The notes under the pieces: generated by a model
What the model saw: the letters and a program-made list of their open reading frames with translations, nothing else
The model's database searches: none
What the model was told of the DNA's origin: nothing
Part shown: positions 44,969 through 57,487 of the stretch, piece after piece
How positions within the stretch are numbered: position 1 is the stretch's first letter
Layout: the number at the start of each line of letters is the position of its first letter
NCBI RefSeq assembly: GCF_907164915.1
Contig: NC_061862.1
Coordinates: 120,741,533-120,805,532, forward strand
Reading direction: 5' to 3'
DNA from: Impatiens glandulifera
Lineage: Eukaryota > Streptophyta > Magnoliopsida > Ericales > Balsaminaceae
Length of the DNA stretch: 64,000 nucleotides
Program-made: the position numbers and the translations under genes

Positions 44969-47203
44969 CTACTTGTACAAAAGCTCAAGGGTTTTCAACA
45001 AAGTGGGTTTGAACCTATTAACATCAAGATTTACATCCTGCTTGTCCATATACACAGATCTATAAGCAAACCAACCCTTCTTGGTCACTGAATATGGGTC
45101 CTTGATAACAGGATGATCAATAGGATATTGCTTAATCAATGAACTCTCATGCTCCACAATTTGATACTCAAGGTACCTTAAGTTCATCTCCATTGAGGGT
45201 ATCCCAAAGTCTGTTTTCGCCAACCAATCCATCTTCCCCAATGGAACTATTTGGACCAAGATCGCGTTTTCAGGAAGGAAAACAATGTTAGTTAGACCAG
45301 CACCATGCACTCCCATCATCACATCACAAGAATTAACCAATTGAGCAAATTGCTTTAGATTTGCGTTAGCTTCTGCCAGGATAACTTCGAATCCTAAACT
45401 TTGTGCCATCTTAACTATCTCCATTTCGTTCATAAATGATCTTGTCTTTTTCCTTGTGATCATTAGAAGTCGAGGCTTCCTCTTCAGTTTCCCACCCAAT
45501 TTTATGGCGGTTTCCTTTTTGAGGGAATATGAGTTTCTAAGAAGATTCCGAAATTCACCAATGGAGAATTGGGATTTCAAAGGATCAATACCAAATTCCT
45601 TGTGATGCCTTAATCCCACAATTACTTTAGGAAAGCAATGGACTTTGTCTTCTTTGTCAAGATCAATAATTTCATATTTAGAGAGGCTTTTGAGTACTTC
45701 AATGTACTTGTTTAGCCACCATGCATCCTTGTTTGTGACCATAAATTGTACTTCTCCGTTGAATTCTCGTGATGTGAGGAACAAGGGAATGATCACGTCT
45801 GTGAAATCGTGAAAATGGTTTCCAATGTAGCCGCTCGTGGAGAAGATAACAGCCGGTATGCTGTGATTGTGTGTGCAAATTGGCAAATTATTGCCTTTGG
45901 GAGACTTTAAGGTTGTTTTGATGGTTATTCTTGTGACATTTTTCATTGCAATCGCGTCGTCTTTCCTTGCATAGGGCCTTATGCTCCATGTATCTGAAAT
46001 ATTGTCGGGTGAAGGGAAAAATATTGTCGATAAGCTGCCATGGACTCGAACATTCCCATTCATCTCGCATATATCTGACCTTGGCTCAGAAAAATTGCAA
46101 ATAATTGGCCTACCAACATTTTTAATCTTAGCCTTTGCTTCTTCTAGTACTGCACTAGTGTCGTTATGGAGGGTCGGTTTTGTCCCCGATGATTTGGGGA
46201 GATTAAGGAATATTGGTTTCCTTTGTTCGGATGAATTCGGTTTAAGAAGATTGACAACAGGTGTAGCTTCATGTTTTACTTCAGATACAATATTGGCACC
46301 TGCATGAATATCAGTTTTAACTTAATCAATATTAGACTTTCTCAAATAAGTTTTTTCTTTTTGCAAGGGAAGAAATTTTTATTATTTTATTGATAGGTTA
46401 TATGAAAAGGTCACATAAACCATGAAATATTCAAACCAATCAAATAAAGTTATATTGTGTAAATATATGTGGTGCCATGACTTAATTAAAAAAAAAAAGG
46501 AAACAATATATATATAGTACTATATTAAAAAGAAAGTAAGTTCCTTAAAAATAGCTATATATATGTCAAAAATACTAATTTCATGGTGGTAAGTATAATA
46601 ATAATTTTATCTAAAAAATCAAAAACAAATGTTTTAAGTTTGTTTCATGTAGTGGTTATGCAAATAAACCAAAAAAAATGGTTAATTTGTAATAAACATA
46701 CTTTACGAAATGCAAGAAAATTTACTACTTTAAGAACATTTTTCTCTAATAATTTCGTATCCAATAATAACTCACGATGCACTTTTTGATTTTTTGTTAT
46801 TACAAATCAGTAAAAATCTTTTGATTTTAAAAAGCAAAGATATGGAAAGCGAGAAATCTGAGGAAGGAAAATTACCCATTACATACGAAATATTAAACTC
46901 CTCGGATTTTATCACATTGCGCCCATTTTGCGCTACCAACTGAATATTCACTGCAAATTAGAATCGACATTATACAATGTGAAATGATAGAAATGCGAAG
47001 AAAGATTACTCCATAGTTGTGCAAGAAAGAAGAAGATGGTAAAACCGCTACTACTTACAAGAAAATATGGAGGCAACAAATGGCTTAAACACAGTGCACA
47101 ATGTTAAAGCAATGACCAAACAACAAGCAAAAGCCCCAAAACCAAGTCTTTTCTGATCATTCTGATTAAAGCTCTTTCCAAGAAGGGTATTGTAATACTT
47201 CAT
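44969..47203 (-). CDS. GT61-family glycosyltransferase (type II Golgi protein)
   Basis: Exons 47,203-47,059, 46,950-46,876 and 46,299-44,969 join in frame with GT-AG introns to 1,551 nt, 516 aa. Exon 1 encodes a short cytosolic tail and a membrane anchor (about residues 21-45), as in type II Golgi enzymes. Exon 3 opens the lumenal domain: ...ICNFSEPRSDICEMNG (about 147-162), the conserved PAVIFSTSGYIGNHFHDF-type block, RKKTRSF, and VHGAGLTNIVFLPENA near residue 420. These are features of plant GT61 enzymes (xylan or glycan xylosyl-, arabinosyl- or GlcNAc-transferases). The acceptor and sugar cannot be told from sequence. Length fits the family. The small middle exon (75 nt) and its GGgtaatt donor were chosen because only they keep the frame. 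All elements look intact. Confidence 0.9.
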
Positions 47204-50200
47204 CTTCTATTTCCTTCCTTTAATGAAAGATCCACAAATTAATGATAAAAAATGACAATATATATATTGAACAATGTATACATGGAATGGAAGGCCATGA
47301 AGGGGTTTCTTATGCAAAATGTGTGGCCTTCATGTAGTGAGTTTTTTATTGAATCTTCTGGTATAAATGGAGAAGGTTTGATCTGCTGAAGATTTAATGT
47401 CTCCCAATGATTGATCATTCCCTTAGGTAAGCACCTTATAATTTGTTTTAATTGAATTTGTAACAATTAATTAAATTAATCGATGACTTGAGAATTCAAT
47501 TAATATATCTCCGGGATTCTGAAAGGGACGCTGCAGGGGTTGACATAAGGGACAATTTTTCTCAATAATTAGTTTAAGAATGATTAAGAGAAAATTCATA
47601 AACAAGTCCTTAAACTATTATCTAATTTTGATTTCAGTCCCTTTGTGTTTTCAGATTCATACTTTTGTTGTTGATGTTTTTGGACTAAGAAAATTTAATT
47701 CACAATTTTTATTTGAATGTATTGAATAATTTATATTTGATGTTACTAGAACTGTTTTATCAAATGAGGTTAAAATTTTAAATTGTATAATATGAGACTT
47801 GAATTCTCACCATTTTAACATTTGAAGTTTTCTATCAACAAACCAAAGAAAATGTCAATTGTCTCACTTTGATTTTTTTTCAACTATTCTTTCAAATTAC
47901 ACTTTTTTTAAACATTTAAATCGCATTCGATATTTTGAAACGTGCATATATATATATATATATAAAAAAAAAACTCAATTTTATTTTTAATATAGAAAGT
48001 TAGCACGACACTCCATAGTCATGGCTTCTACCTTCACTTAAGTTGTTTTATGTGAAAATCAAACCTCTAATATTTGATTTTTTATGAATCACGTTAGTAC
48101 TTTGAGCTACTTTAGTATAATAGAAAATAAATTAATTTAAAATACAAATACGTTTAAATTGATAAACCGTATACAAAATTATATCATTTCAAAGTTATGT
48201 GAAAAATAAATATTAAATCTATCTATTTTTGAATTTTCCCAAACCTTCTCTAATCACACATTTTTGTAATCATTCAAACTACCTTCGATAAATAAATTTA
48301 AAAAAAAATACTCAATTCAAAAAAAATACGTCAGAACGTTTAAAAATATCATTTCATTTACAAACGTGATAAATTAATTATAAAAACAAAAATTATACAT
48401 TAAAATAAGAAGACATATATTTTGTACATATGCAAAAACTTTAGACGACTTTAAAAAATTATGATCATTAAAACCTTATTAAATAATAATTTCGAACCTT
48501 ATTAAATAATAATAGCCCTTTGAGCATTGTTTAACAATTGAGTCATTTCTTTTTTGCCTTCAACTTATGCTAGTCTGACCAACTTATAGAAATTGAATAA
48601 ATAAATAAAATTAGTTAACAAGACAAAAATATTTGTAATGAATATTCAAAATTTGTCAACATTTTGAAGGCTTATTTATAATTTTCTCATGTATATTTTT
48701 TCATAAATTGTTAGACGTGCACATAGGGGATGTATGTAATAAGGCCGGCTTAAAATGGTGGTTCCTTGAAAGGTACCAACCAACAGTGATTATTAATAAA
48801 ACATTTTGGGTATGTATTTAGCATTTTCTATTAAAATGTTGTTAACATGTCAATTTAATTTAGTTTATTGAAGACGTCAATAACTTTTTTAAATATGAAA
48901 GTGCCGGTCCATTTTATTTTTATTTTTTCTTTAAGAGCTAGAGCTTGTTTGATGTTTTTTTAAATGAATTTTGTTTTTCAATATTAAAAATATCAATTAT
49001 TTAGGATTCTTTGGATAAATAACTAAAATATCTTTTATATTTATAATTTATATGATTACATTGTCTATTGGTATTTTTAAATTTTACTTAATTTTTTATT
49101 AAAAAATAAATAAATATTTGAATAGTCTATGCTTTAATATATAATTGAATATAAAGTTTGGTGTAATATTAGTTCTGCTTTCATTTAAAAAAAAAAAAAA
49201 TTGAATAAAAGAATATTTTCAGTGCATTAAGACTTTAATGTATATATATTGAGTTTTTTTTTTTTTTTTTTCTAATGTGTTTTGTTTTGTCTGGTGTGTT
49301 ATTCACTCCTAACCATTTTGGTGGTAAATTATATTAAATAAAAAAATTCACAAATTTTACCACTTTTTATTTATTGCAAATGTATTAATAAAATAATTCT
49401 ATCCTTAGATAAAATAACATTTTTCAGCTAAAAATCCCAATAATATGAAAAAACATGTCTAAAATTATATATATTGTCGTAGAGATCTAATTAATTTTGG
49501 ATTAACATTAGAGTTTAATTTATCCAATATTAAATTTTAATCAAGTTGAAAAGAACTTTCATAATTTTTTCTTAAAAAAAAAACAATTGTCCTATTTTGT
49601 CTTCAAGTAAAAATCTATTACATTTGTGATTTAATTAATCTATCGAGATAATGGTATAATAATCATACAATTTTTTAAACAATGAGTTCCGTTTATTATT
49701 CGGAGTGCGACTAATACCTAATACCTGTAGAGTTAAGCACTTGTCGCATAATAGGCTTAGCAAGAGATGAATCTATGTAGGGCTCGGTGGGATGAAGCAC
49801 ACTCCGAAAAAAAAAATTATTTATTTATTTTAAAGAAAGAATGTGACATCACTACCTAATATTTTCATTTTTTTTTCAATTTAATTCATTATTTATTTAT
49901 CTAATAATTAAAAAATAGCAAAAACTTATCTATAACCACTTATTATATCCAAAAATTGTGTTATATTTTTAAGCTCACCCAATTTTTTTTAAATCCGTCT
50001 CTAGTGCATATTACCCATAAACTTGATATATGCGGGTTGAGGGTCAGGTAAATGAAACCGATTTAAAAACACATCGTCATTGATATGTGATAGGGATGAA
50101 AAACTAATCACCATGACATGAATATGTTTAAAATCTTATTTTTTTCCAATATTTAAATTTTTTATTTTTTAAAGAGTTCGGATATCTTTAATTACTTAAA

Positions 50201-51390
50201 ACTCTTCTTATTTGTTTTACTTTTTATTATTTTTTAAATATTCCGACTTAGTTTCATAAATTCTTTTTATTTTTAATACACATTTAACTTCTAAAATTTT
50301 CATACTTAATATTTTATTATAGCAAGACAATTACTAAAATTTCCTAATATAATATTTATTTGACTAAACTCCATTTATATTTATTTGGGGTAAGTAATAG
50401 GGTTAAATATAAAAAATCTGTTTTAAAAAATCAAATATTACGGATTTGATTTATACTTTGAATGTTGTAAGTTAAATCGGATGGAATGAGTGGTTATTGT
50501 TTCCAACCTTCCAAAAAAATTCCAAAAAAATTATAAATTTTATTGTATTGACGTTTGTATTAAAAAATCAAAATAAAATATAGAGAATTGAGTAATTTTG
50601 GTTTTGTGTCTTTGTCAAACTAGAATAGGTGGGTTTTCTTGAATATATTGTAGAACAGGTAAGCAATGTTTTGTCGCCTCTAGGGTTTCATATTTTAATT
50701 TTTATCAACCTAAAAATATCATTATTTATATTCTGCTTCACCTTTCTTTTTTTTCTCCACTTTAAATTAGATTAGTTAGAAGTGAGATATTTTCATAAAT
50801 TAGTATATTTGGCATACCTTTAGTTAGGATTGACGCACTATCTTCCATTAATTAGGTTTTGGAGTCAAAATGTGTCGGTAGCTAATACTGAAGCAACTTG
50901 GTGAGGACAAAGTACTTAAAAATATATTATTAATGAATGAGAGAGAGCGCTAGACTAGGCCTTTTTCTTTCTTGTTTTCCTAAGAACAAGAGAATGAAAC
51001 TGGAGATAAGAGGTACAAAAACAAGTTTTAATCCTCTATTTTTAGTCAAGATCGCATAATAGAATCGACATAACTAACAATTAATTTCTAATCTTCTCAA
51101 ACTGCATGTGAACACTAGTTGAATCTCTCAAATAGTGTAAGATCCACAAACTGTTCTTCAATGATCTATAATTGAATTTGTCAAATATCTCCCTAATTGT
51201 ATTTATTAAATATGTCAAATATGGTTGTGTTCAAACCATTGAAACATGAATGACCCAAATGCACTGTGAAACTCTTTAGGGTTTAGGGTTGTCAGACTAA
51301 AGTAACATAGCGCAATAGAGTTTAAAATTAGAGAAATGATATTCTCAACGACAAATTAGCGAAAGCAAGCCCACGAATCTTACGTGGCCT
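47204..51390. other. Intergenic region, non-coding
   Basis: AT-rich, no supportable gene across about 4.2 kb. It includes (AT)n at about 47,945-47,963, a MITE-like end (tagagcttgtttgatgt) at 48,946 matching the MITE in the CDKD gene, a 110-bp segment with short inverted ends at 49,699-49,808, and a telo-box (tttagggtttagggt) near 51,278. Confidence 0.6.
49699..49808. repeat. Small element with inverted ends
   Basis: Begins ttcggagtgcg and ends cacactccgaa, an 11-bp imperfect inverted pair around 110 bp of non-repetitive sequence. It may be a tiny MITE or an unrelated palindrome; no target duplication is clear. Confidence 0.3.
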
Positions 51391-51800
51391 TGCCAGCTAG
51401 GAAAGAAAAAGCCAAAAAAATAAATAAAAATTAAACGTTTCAGTTTCCCCCTCTATCTTCTTTCCTCTCTTTCTTCTTTCCTCTCTTTCTTCTCTTTCTT
51501 CTTTTTATTTACCACTTCCGGCGAACTCCGACTTCTTCTCTGGCGATTTTTCTCTCCGGCATCCCCGACTTCTTCAACTTTATTCATCTTCTTTCGATCG
51601 AAAATGGTAGGTCTTCTCCTTCGGGTATGTTCACTTCATTGTTTGTATTCGTCGTGTTCACTTCATACTATTTTTTCAGACTAGTGGTCCAGGTACATTT
51701 TCATGCAAGACTCCAAGATCTCCAAGGACAAGGTAAATAACATCTTCTCTTTTAGAATCCTAGATCATTTTGATGATTTGAAGACCGTTTAGGTTTTTGC

Positions 51801-51827
51801 GGTTAGGGTTAGGGTTAGGGTTAGGGA
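51801..51827 (+). repeat. Interstitial (TTAGGG)4
   Basis: Four perfect TTAGGG units in intron 2 of the Ulp1-associated pseudogene. The plant telomere is normally TTTAGGG, so this is the six-base form, probably a chance or local expansion. Confidence 0.9.
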
Positions 51828-51894
51828 TTTTGATGATTCTGCTGATTTTAATGATTTTAACGATAGAAAGGGTTGATTATTGTGTATTTGTTGC

Positions 51895-52142
51895 ATTATG
51901 GGTCCCGAAAATATGATTTTTGATATGTTTGGCTGTTATGGGTCCCGAAAGTGTTGTTTCGGGACCCGAAAGTATGATTATATAATCCAGAAATCGGATT
52001 TTGATATGTTTGCTGAATTAAGGGTCCCAAAAGTGTGGTTTCGGGACCCGAAATGTGTTGTTTCGGGACCTGAAAGTGTGGTTTCGGGACCCGAAATATG
52101 TGGTTTCAGGACCCGAAATAGGGTGTTTCGAGACCCGAAATG
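51895..52142 (+). repeat. Palindromic GGGTCCCGAAA minisatellite, array 1
   Basis: Iterates of 20-30 bp built on gggtcccgaaa and tttcgggacccgaaa, with spacer gtgtgg. Successive units are inverted to each other, so RNA or DNA could fold into stable hairpins. The array lies within intron 2 of the Ulp1-associated pseudogene. Confidence 0.85.
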
Positions 52143-54254
52143 AGTAGATATCATAGTTTTTATCTGATTATCTGTTTCATAGTTTTTAAATGTTTATCTT
52201 TTGTTTTTGTAGGGCAAATAAACGTAAAAGGAATGCTCAAGAAGCAGCTCCCAAAGTCGGAATTCCCAAATCCCAAAAGCTCCCAAAGTAGTTCCGAAAT
52301 CCCCCAGAGCAGCAGCTCCGAAAGTAGCCCCCCACAACCTATTTTTAACTAGGACATCGTCTTTTGGACTTTTCAATCTTCTGCAACTGCTGTCTAAGGA
52401 TCAAAAAGAGGTTGTGAAGTCAATAGACTTTGGCCATCTACTTTCATTATCGCTTTTAAAATACCCCAGGGAGATCTCTCGTTATCTAGTCAGATAGTTT
52501 AACTGTGATAAATGTTCATTCACTCTAGAGAATGGCGAGGAAGTGAAAATCGAAGAAGAAGATGTTGAAATGATATTGGGTCTCCCAGAGGGGAGCTGGA
52601 CATTGTAGAATATCAGAATAACGAGACTGGTGACAAGTTGAAGGCATTTAGGACTCGATGGGGTAACCCTGTTAATGACGCTCCTTTAATGACTGCTATG
52701 TCGATGAAAATGATTGAGAACAAAGTTGCTGACAACAATTTCAAGATAGACTTCGTATTATTTATTGTTAGCTGTTTTCTCTGATATGATCACCTAGGTC
52801 AACTATCCAGGTATATCTCATTTTTGTTATTTTCATTTGCATGACAACTTATATGACATGTTAATTAATCCTCAAATATGTTTTTTTCACTTGCAGATAT
52901 AGAATTCTGAAATCTATTTCAGATGTTCATAATATCAAGAAGTTCAATTGGTGCAAATTTGTACTTGAAAGATTAGTTCAATCATGCGCAAAAGTGAAGG
53001 AGAATGAAAAATGACATTTCCAAGGACCACAAACGTTCCTTATTGTAAGTTATCACTAATTAATTTCTCTATTTTCAAAAATAATTGGTTTTAACATATG
53101 TTTATTTTCAGATGTGCTACATGTATAAGGTGAGCAACCTTGAATTGGGAGGAGTTAATGACCGACGATTTCCAATACTGTCATGTTGGAATGACACGAC
53201 GTTGAAGTTTAGTCTGGATATAGAGTTGGAAAATGGAGGATTCGGACGCGGAAGCGTTGTGAGACGAATTCCACTACCGGGAATGTGGGGGGAGAACGAT
53301 GAGGATAATGATGTGGGGGAGAACGAGGAAGAGAATATGAATGTGGAGGATAATGATGAGGGGTGTTTGAGACTCCAAAGGCAGCAGCAGCAGAACCTAA
53401 GAAGAGGTCACCACCTAGGAAGAGGTCAGAACCAAGGAGTTCAACACCTATGAATGAATGCCTACCACCTCTGAATGTAACACCTCTGAACACGGCAGCT
53501 TCGGACGTAGATAAACTGAGTTTTACAGAGAATTTGGTGTGGATTACTAAATGTACATTGTTTATTAAAAAAGCCACGAGAAGACTGGAATCTTTAAGTT
53601 CGAGCTGGGATGCAACGCCATTGTATGACAACGCCATCCACATCATACACACTGCAATGGACAAGAATAAACCTTTTAGCGATGCCATGCATAGATACTT
53701 CAAAGATCGAACACCCAATGAAGAAGATGGGGTACACGATGAGGGGGGTCATGATCAGGGGGCTCACGCTGAGAGAGATCACACTGAGGCCGGTCACACT
53801 AAGGGGGGTCAAAATGAGGCCGGTCAAAAAGAGGGGGGTCTAGAGGGTGGTCTCGAAGAGGAAGAGGAAGTACCTGAAAAAGATGCGTCTCCAAGAAAAA
53901 GAAGGAGAAATCCCGTGCGACATATGCAAATTCCAGTATCCCTTAAATCTCCATACATGACGCAGAACAAGTCGAAGATCATCGAGCCTGCCCAAATTGA
54001 TGAACTCGCGGAAAGAGAATTGGTTGCTTCCAAAAAACAAAAAAAATATCCCCTACATATAATAGAACTTCCAGCACGCCTTCAATCTTAATATATGAAG
54101 AAGAACAAGCAAAGAAATAAAGAGTTCTTCGATTTTGTCATGTTAGAATACCGAGATGAAGTCGTTGTGGGGTTTATTTATGCAAATGAAGATGATCCGA
54201 ATGCGAGGTAAATCAAGCTTTCTTAGTTTCATGTTAGTTATATTATGTTTGCTG

Positions 54255-54531
54255 AGTTAAGGGTCCCGAAAGTGTGGTTTCGGGACCCGAAAATGGGATT
54301 AAATCATGTTTGGCTGAATTAAGGGTCCCGAAAGTGTGGTTTCGGGACCCGAAATGGGTGGTTTCAGGACTCAAAATGGTGTTTCAGGACCTGAAATGGG
54401 TTGTTTCAGGATCTGAAATGGTGTTTTGGGTCCCAAAATAGGGTATTTCGGGACCCGAAATGGTGTTTCAGGACCTGAAATGGGTGGTTTCGGGACCTGA
54501 AATGGTGTTTCGGGACCCGAAATAAAGATTT
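54255..54531 (+). repeat. Palindromic GGGTCCCGAAA minisatellite, array 2
   Basis: Same motif as at 51.9-52.1 kb, in a later intron (54,208-54,561) of the same locus. Variants tttcaggacctgaaa keep the pairing through paired changes (g-a and c-t), keeping many units self-complementary. Confidence 0.85.
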
Positions 54532-54755
54532 TTAACTTGTTTTCTTCTTTATGTGGTTTCAGGAAGAAAGTATTCTATGTATCCGAGTTTACCAATATCA
54601 ACATAGAGTAATTTCAATCCATGAAAAATGAATGCCTAGTTGAAAGTGGGATTATTGATGCGTGGGCAAACATACTCACTCAGCATTGCAAATCATCTTC
54701 CGAAGGGAAAATAGTTTTTTCGACAATCGTGTTTGTAAGTCTCTATATCTTTCAT

Positions 54756-55085
54756 TGTTGTTTAAACCAATTGTCTTATTGTGATGTAATTTCATTCATA
54801 ACCTTGAATAGGGTTTGTGTAGAGTATATATATACATGAACATTCTATAACCTAATGGGCCGTATCTCCGGCCCATTTAATCATATATAATAATAGAATA
54901 TCATAGTCTAACACCCCTCCTCAAGTTGGAGCATGCAAGTCACAAATGCCCAACTTGGATCTAAAATGGTCGAATAATTATTTCTCAAGAGGCTTAGTGA
55001 GAATATCAGCCAATTGAGAAGTCGTGGGAACATGGGAAACAACAATAGTCCCATTTTGGATATGATCCCGTAAGAAATGTGTAAT
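54756..55085 (-). mobile_element. Copia 3' end: RNase H tail, PPT and LTR
   Basis: On the minus strand, 55,085-54,925 encodes the RNase H C-terminus (FLRDHIQNGT, then VPTTSQLADILTKPLEK, then FRSKLGICDLHAPT). It is followed by the PPT cttgaggagggg and an LTR, TGTTAGACTATG...aacaaca (54,913-54,756, 158 bp), with TATA-like sequence tatatatatac. The rest of the element upstream is missing. It inserted into the Ulp1-associated pseudogene. Confidence 0.8.
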
Positions 55086-55089
55086 AAAT

Positions 55090-56838
55090 TAATAGTTATC
55101 TTGGGTTTTCTATATAATGTTGGCCTAATTAATTATTGGAGATCTCTAAATTAGTGGCTACATTAGTGATTAGATTAGTGAATCTCAATGTTATAATCTT
55201 GCATATAGTTTACATTTTTTATTAAATAAAAAAATGAATTATAATTCTTTAGAAAGGGTATCTTACTTATTTTTGTATAATAATAATAATATTTATACAC
55301 CAACAATACAAATATAGTTTAGATCAAACCGATCGGATTGTTTGTGTCAAATAAAATTTGTTTAAGACTTAAAATAAATAAACTTGACCAAAATTATAGA
55401 CTTAAAATAAATAAACCTGACCAAAATTAGCCTAAGTATTCATATTACGCTATAAATAAAAAATAAATAAACTCGATTTCATGATAAAAATGGTATGACG
55501 ATGAGTATTCATATTTAATCTTCAACTCGTACCCAAAATTTCAAAATGCGTGGTCTGACCGGTCGGACCACAAAACGTGTGAATGGTGGTTCCGAATTCT
55601 AACTTTTATGCGGGTACTTTTCGAACTAGCCAAAATCCGTTCTTACAGGACAGTTTGTCCAAAAATCTGACGCAGAAATTTTTGGTTCGAAATGTTAGCT
55701 CACTACATAAAACTTTTTCCCTTTCTCTCTTCCGGCTCAAACCTAAAACAAAAATTTTTGTTGACAACTCAGTTGGCAGCTCTAGAAAGGGATCTTCTGT
55801 ACCACAACATGAACCCTCTCCTATACTTCAAGGCAAAAATCTTTGAAGGGTTAAGGTTGAGAGATAAGATTTTTGTTTGCTTGTGGTACAAGAGATAGTA
55901 CAGGTTGTGTACAGCATGTCCTCTCTTTGGCAGCTCCCACCTGACATGAGTGAAATCGGCAACGATGCTGACAGCTCTATTGGTCTCCTGACTTTCATTC
56001 GACGTTTATATAACGCATCGCACAAATTTCGTCCTACCCAAGTCCGAAAGGGCTTTGACGTGGTCTTGACAACAGTTTCTCTCAGCGATGACAATTTCTC
56101 TCAACAACGGCAATTTGATTTGTGATTTTGTTGAGAGGAATTGTATGTTAATTATTGGATTTCTGATTTTCTGTTGTCTTTTATTTGAGATTATATGTTA
56201 TTTGGTACTTTGTTCTTGTAATAGTAATTTAACCAAAAATAAACTATAATAAATTTTACTTTTAAGATTTCATACACAAGATTTAATTTATTAAAAAAAT
56301 GTATAAAGTACTATGCTCCCTCCTAAAAATATATTATTATTAAAAAATAATACATCTTTCCTTTTTTTTCTCATTAGAAAGGTGAGCTAAAACATATTTA
56401 TCATTGCTTATTTCCTAAACATAGGAAAAAAAACCCAATTCTTATATTTTAAAAATTCTTATGAAAATAATCAATGCAAATTAAATATAAAAAAATTGTG
56501 TTTTACAACACCAAAAAATAAAAATATGAAAAATAGAGTTTAGACTAAAATAAGAATACAATTAATTAGCTTAAAACTCCTCCAGACACTTTTTGAATGA
56601 TATGTAAAGACCTCCTCCGATATCATCAATTAACCTGATTTCATACTAGAAATCTCTATATATCTACCCCGAATGACCCATTTCAACTATCTATCTCGGC
56701 AACCGAAGTGGGAAATACTAATTAGTTGTATAACTGTTAATTTAATGTAAATACCCTTGGCGATCCATATTCTGATGATACAAATAACTTACATTATATA
56801 ATGACCAGAAGGAGTGATCAAATTATTCAAATTCTAAG
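55090..56838. other. Region without a recognisable gene
   Basis: Overlapping open frames at 55,583-55,898 (+), 55,877-56,125 (+) and 55,828-56,094 (-) have no family signature, although 55,550-56,130 is less AT-rich than its surroundings and could be a relic of a gene or transposon. The rest is AT-rich. Confidence 0.5.
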
Positions 56839-57487
56839 ATGATTAGTAGAAAGATAGGGCATTACAGTAATACCCAAAAGCTTCTTCTTGTAGGAGAAGG
56901 TGATTTCTCATTTTCTACTTCCCTAGCCAGAGCTTTTGGTTATGCTTCTAACATGGTTGCCACTTCTCTTCTTTCGCAAGGTAATCTGACTACCATTTTG
57001 ATCTCTTTTTTTGACAATTATTATTTCTCTTACTCGATCTCTTGTACAGAAGAACTGGTGTTGAAGCATGGGAATAGTGAAAACAACCAGAAGGAGCTAT
57101 GGAGTTTAGGGTACTCGTGATAAGTTGAAGTACCACACATTCGACTCATTATTTTCAACTTCCCTCACTCTTGGCCATATTTGTGGCCTCAGTGAGACAA
57201 CTACTTGTTTAACTGATAGACATAGGAAATGATGGAGGGATATTTCAGAAGTGCGAAGATTATGTTAAGAAAAAGGTGGTGAAGTTCATGTGACTCCTCA
57301 CAGAGTTGATCATCCTTATAACAAATGGGAATTGACCACATTGGGAGAAGAGGCTGGTTTTACATTGATTGAGAAATCTTTGTTTGATAAGTATGAATAT
57401 ACAGCTATCAAAATACGAGGAGCAGATAGTAGAGGTGATCGAACTTTTCCCATCTCTACTAGTTTGCTTAGATTTACTAAGTCTTAA
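56839..57487 (+). pseudogene. BMT5-like (DUF2431) rRNA methyltransferase relic
   Basis: The N-terminal part has KLLLVGEGDFSFSTSLARAFG, the SAM-binding GEGDFSFS motif of the BMT5-like domain (25S rRNA uridine-N3-methyltransferase family; the plant versions include At4g26485-like proteins). It then runs FGYASNMVATSL. An intron-like insertion, stops and frameshifts follow. Later pieces read HTFDSLFSTSL...GHICGLSETTTCLTDRHR, then GYFRSAKIMLR, then (after a shift at about 57,272) GEVHVTPHRVDHPYNKWELTTLGEEAGFTLIE and a GADSRGDRTFPI end. The order is that of the complete domain, so the gene decayed in place rather than being a fragment. Confidence 0.85.

Larger units (their letters stand above)
51480..54755 (+). 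pseudogene. Ulp1-associated transposon-type gene, inactivated
   Basis: A CT-rich leader (51,440-51,600) precedes ATG at 51,604. Exons 51,604-51,624, 51,680-51,732 and 52,213 onward join in frame to a basic RANKRKR stretch. A 1-nt shift near 52,280, stops at about 52,497 and 52,604, and another shift near 53,360 break the frame. The conserved domain reads LTRTSSFGLFNLLQLL, KDQKEVVKSIDFGHLL, EEEDVEMILGLPEG, then NWCKFVLERLV and PLP after FGRGSVVRRI. An acidic/basic linker (repeated GGHxEAGH-like units at 53,740-53,830) and a last exon with ESGIIDAWANIL follow. This order matches plant MULE-linked families that normally end in a Ulp1 Cys-protease domain. That domain is missing here, cut off by a copia insertion. 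Confidence 0.7.

Noticed and set aside
51801..51827. A chromosome end
   Set aside because: Only four units, in the six-base form, embedded in intronic sequence.
55583..56125. Open frames upstream of the BMT5-like relic
   Set aside because: Neither strand gives a recognisable domain and frames overlap in both directions. Noted only as possible relics.
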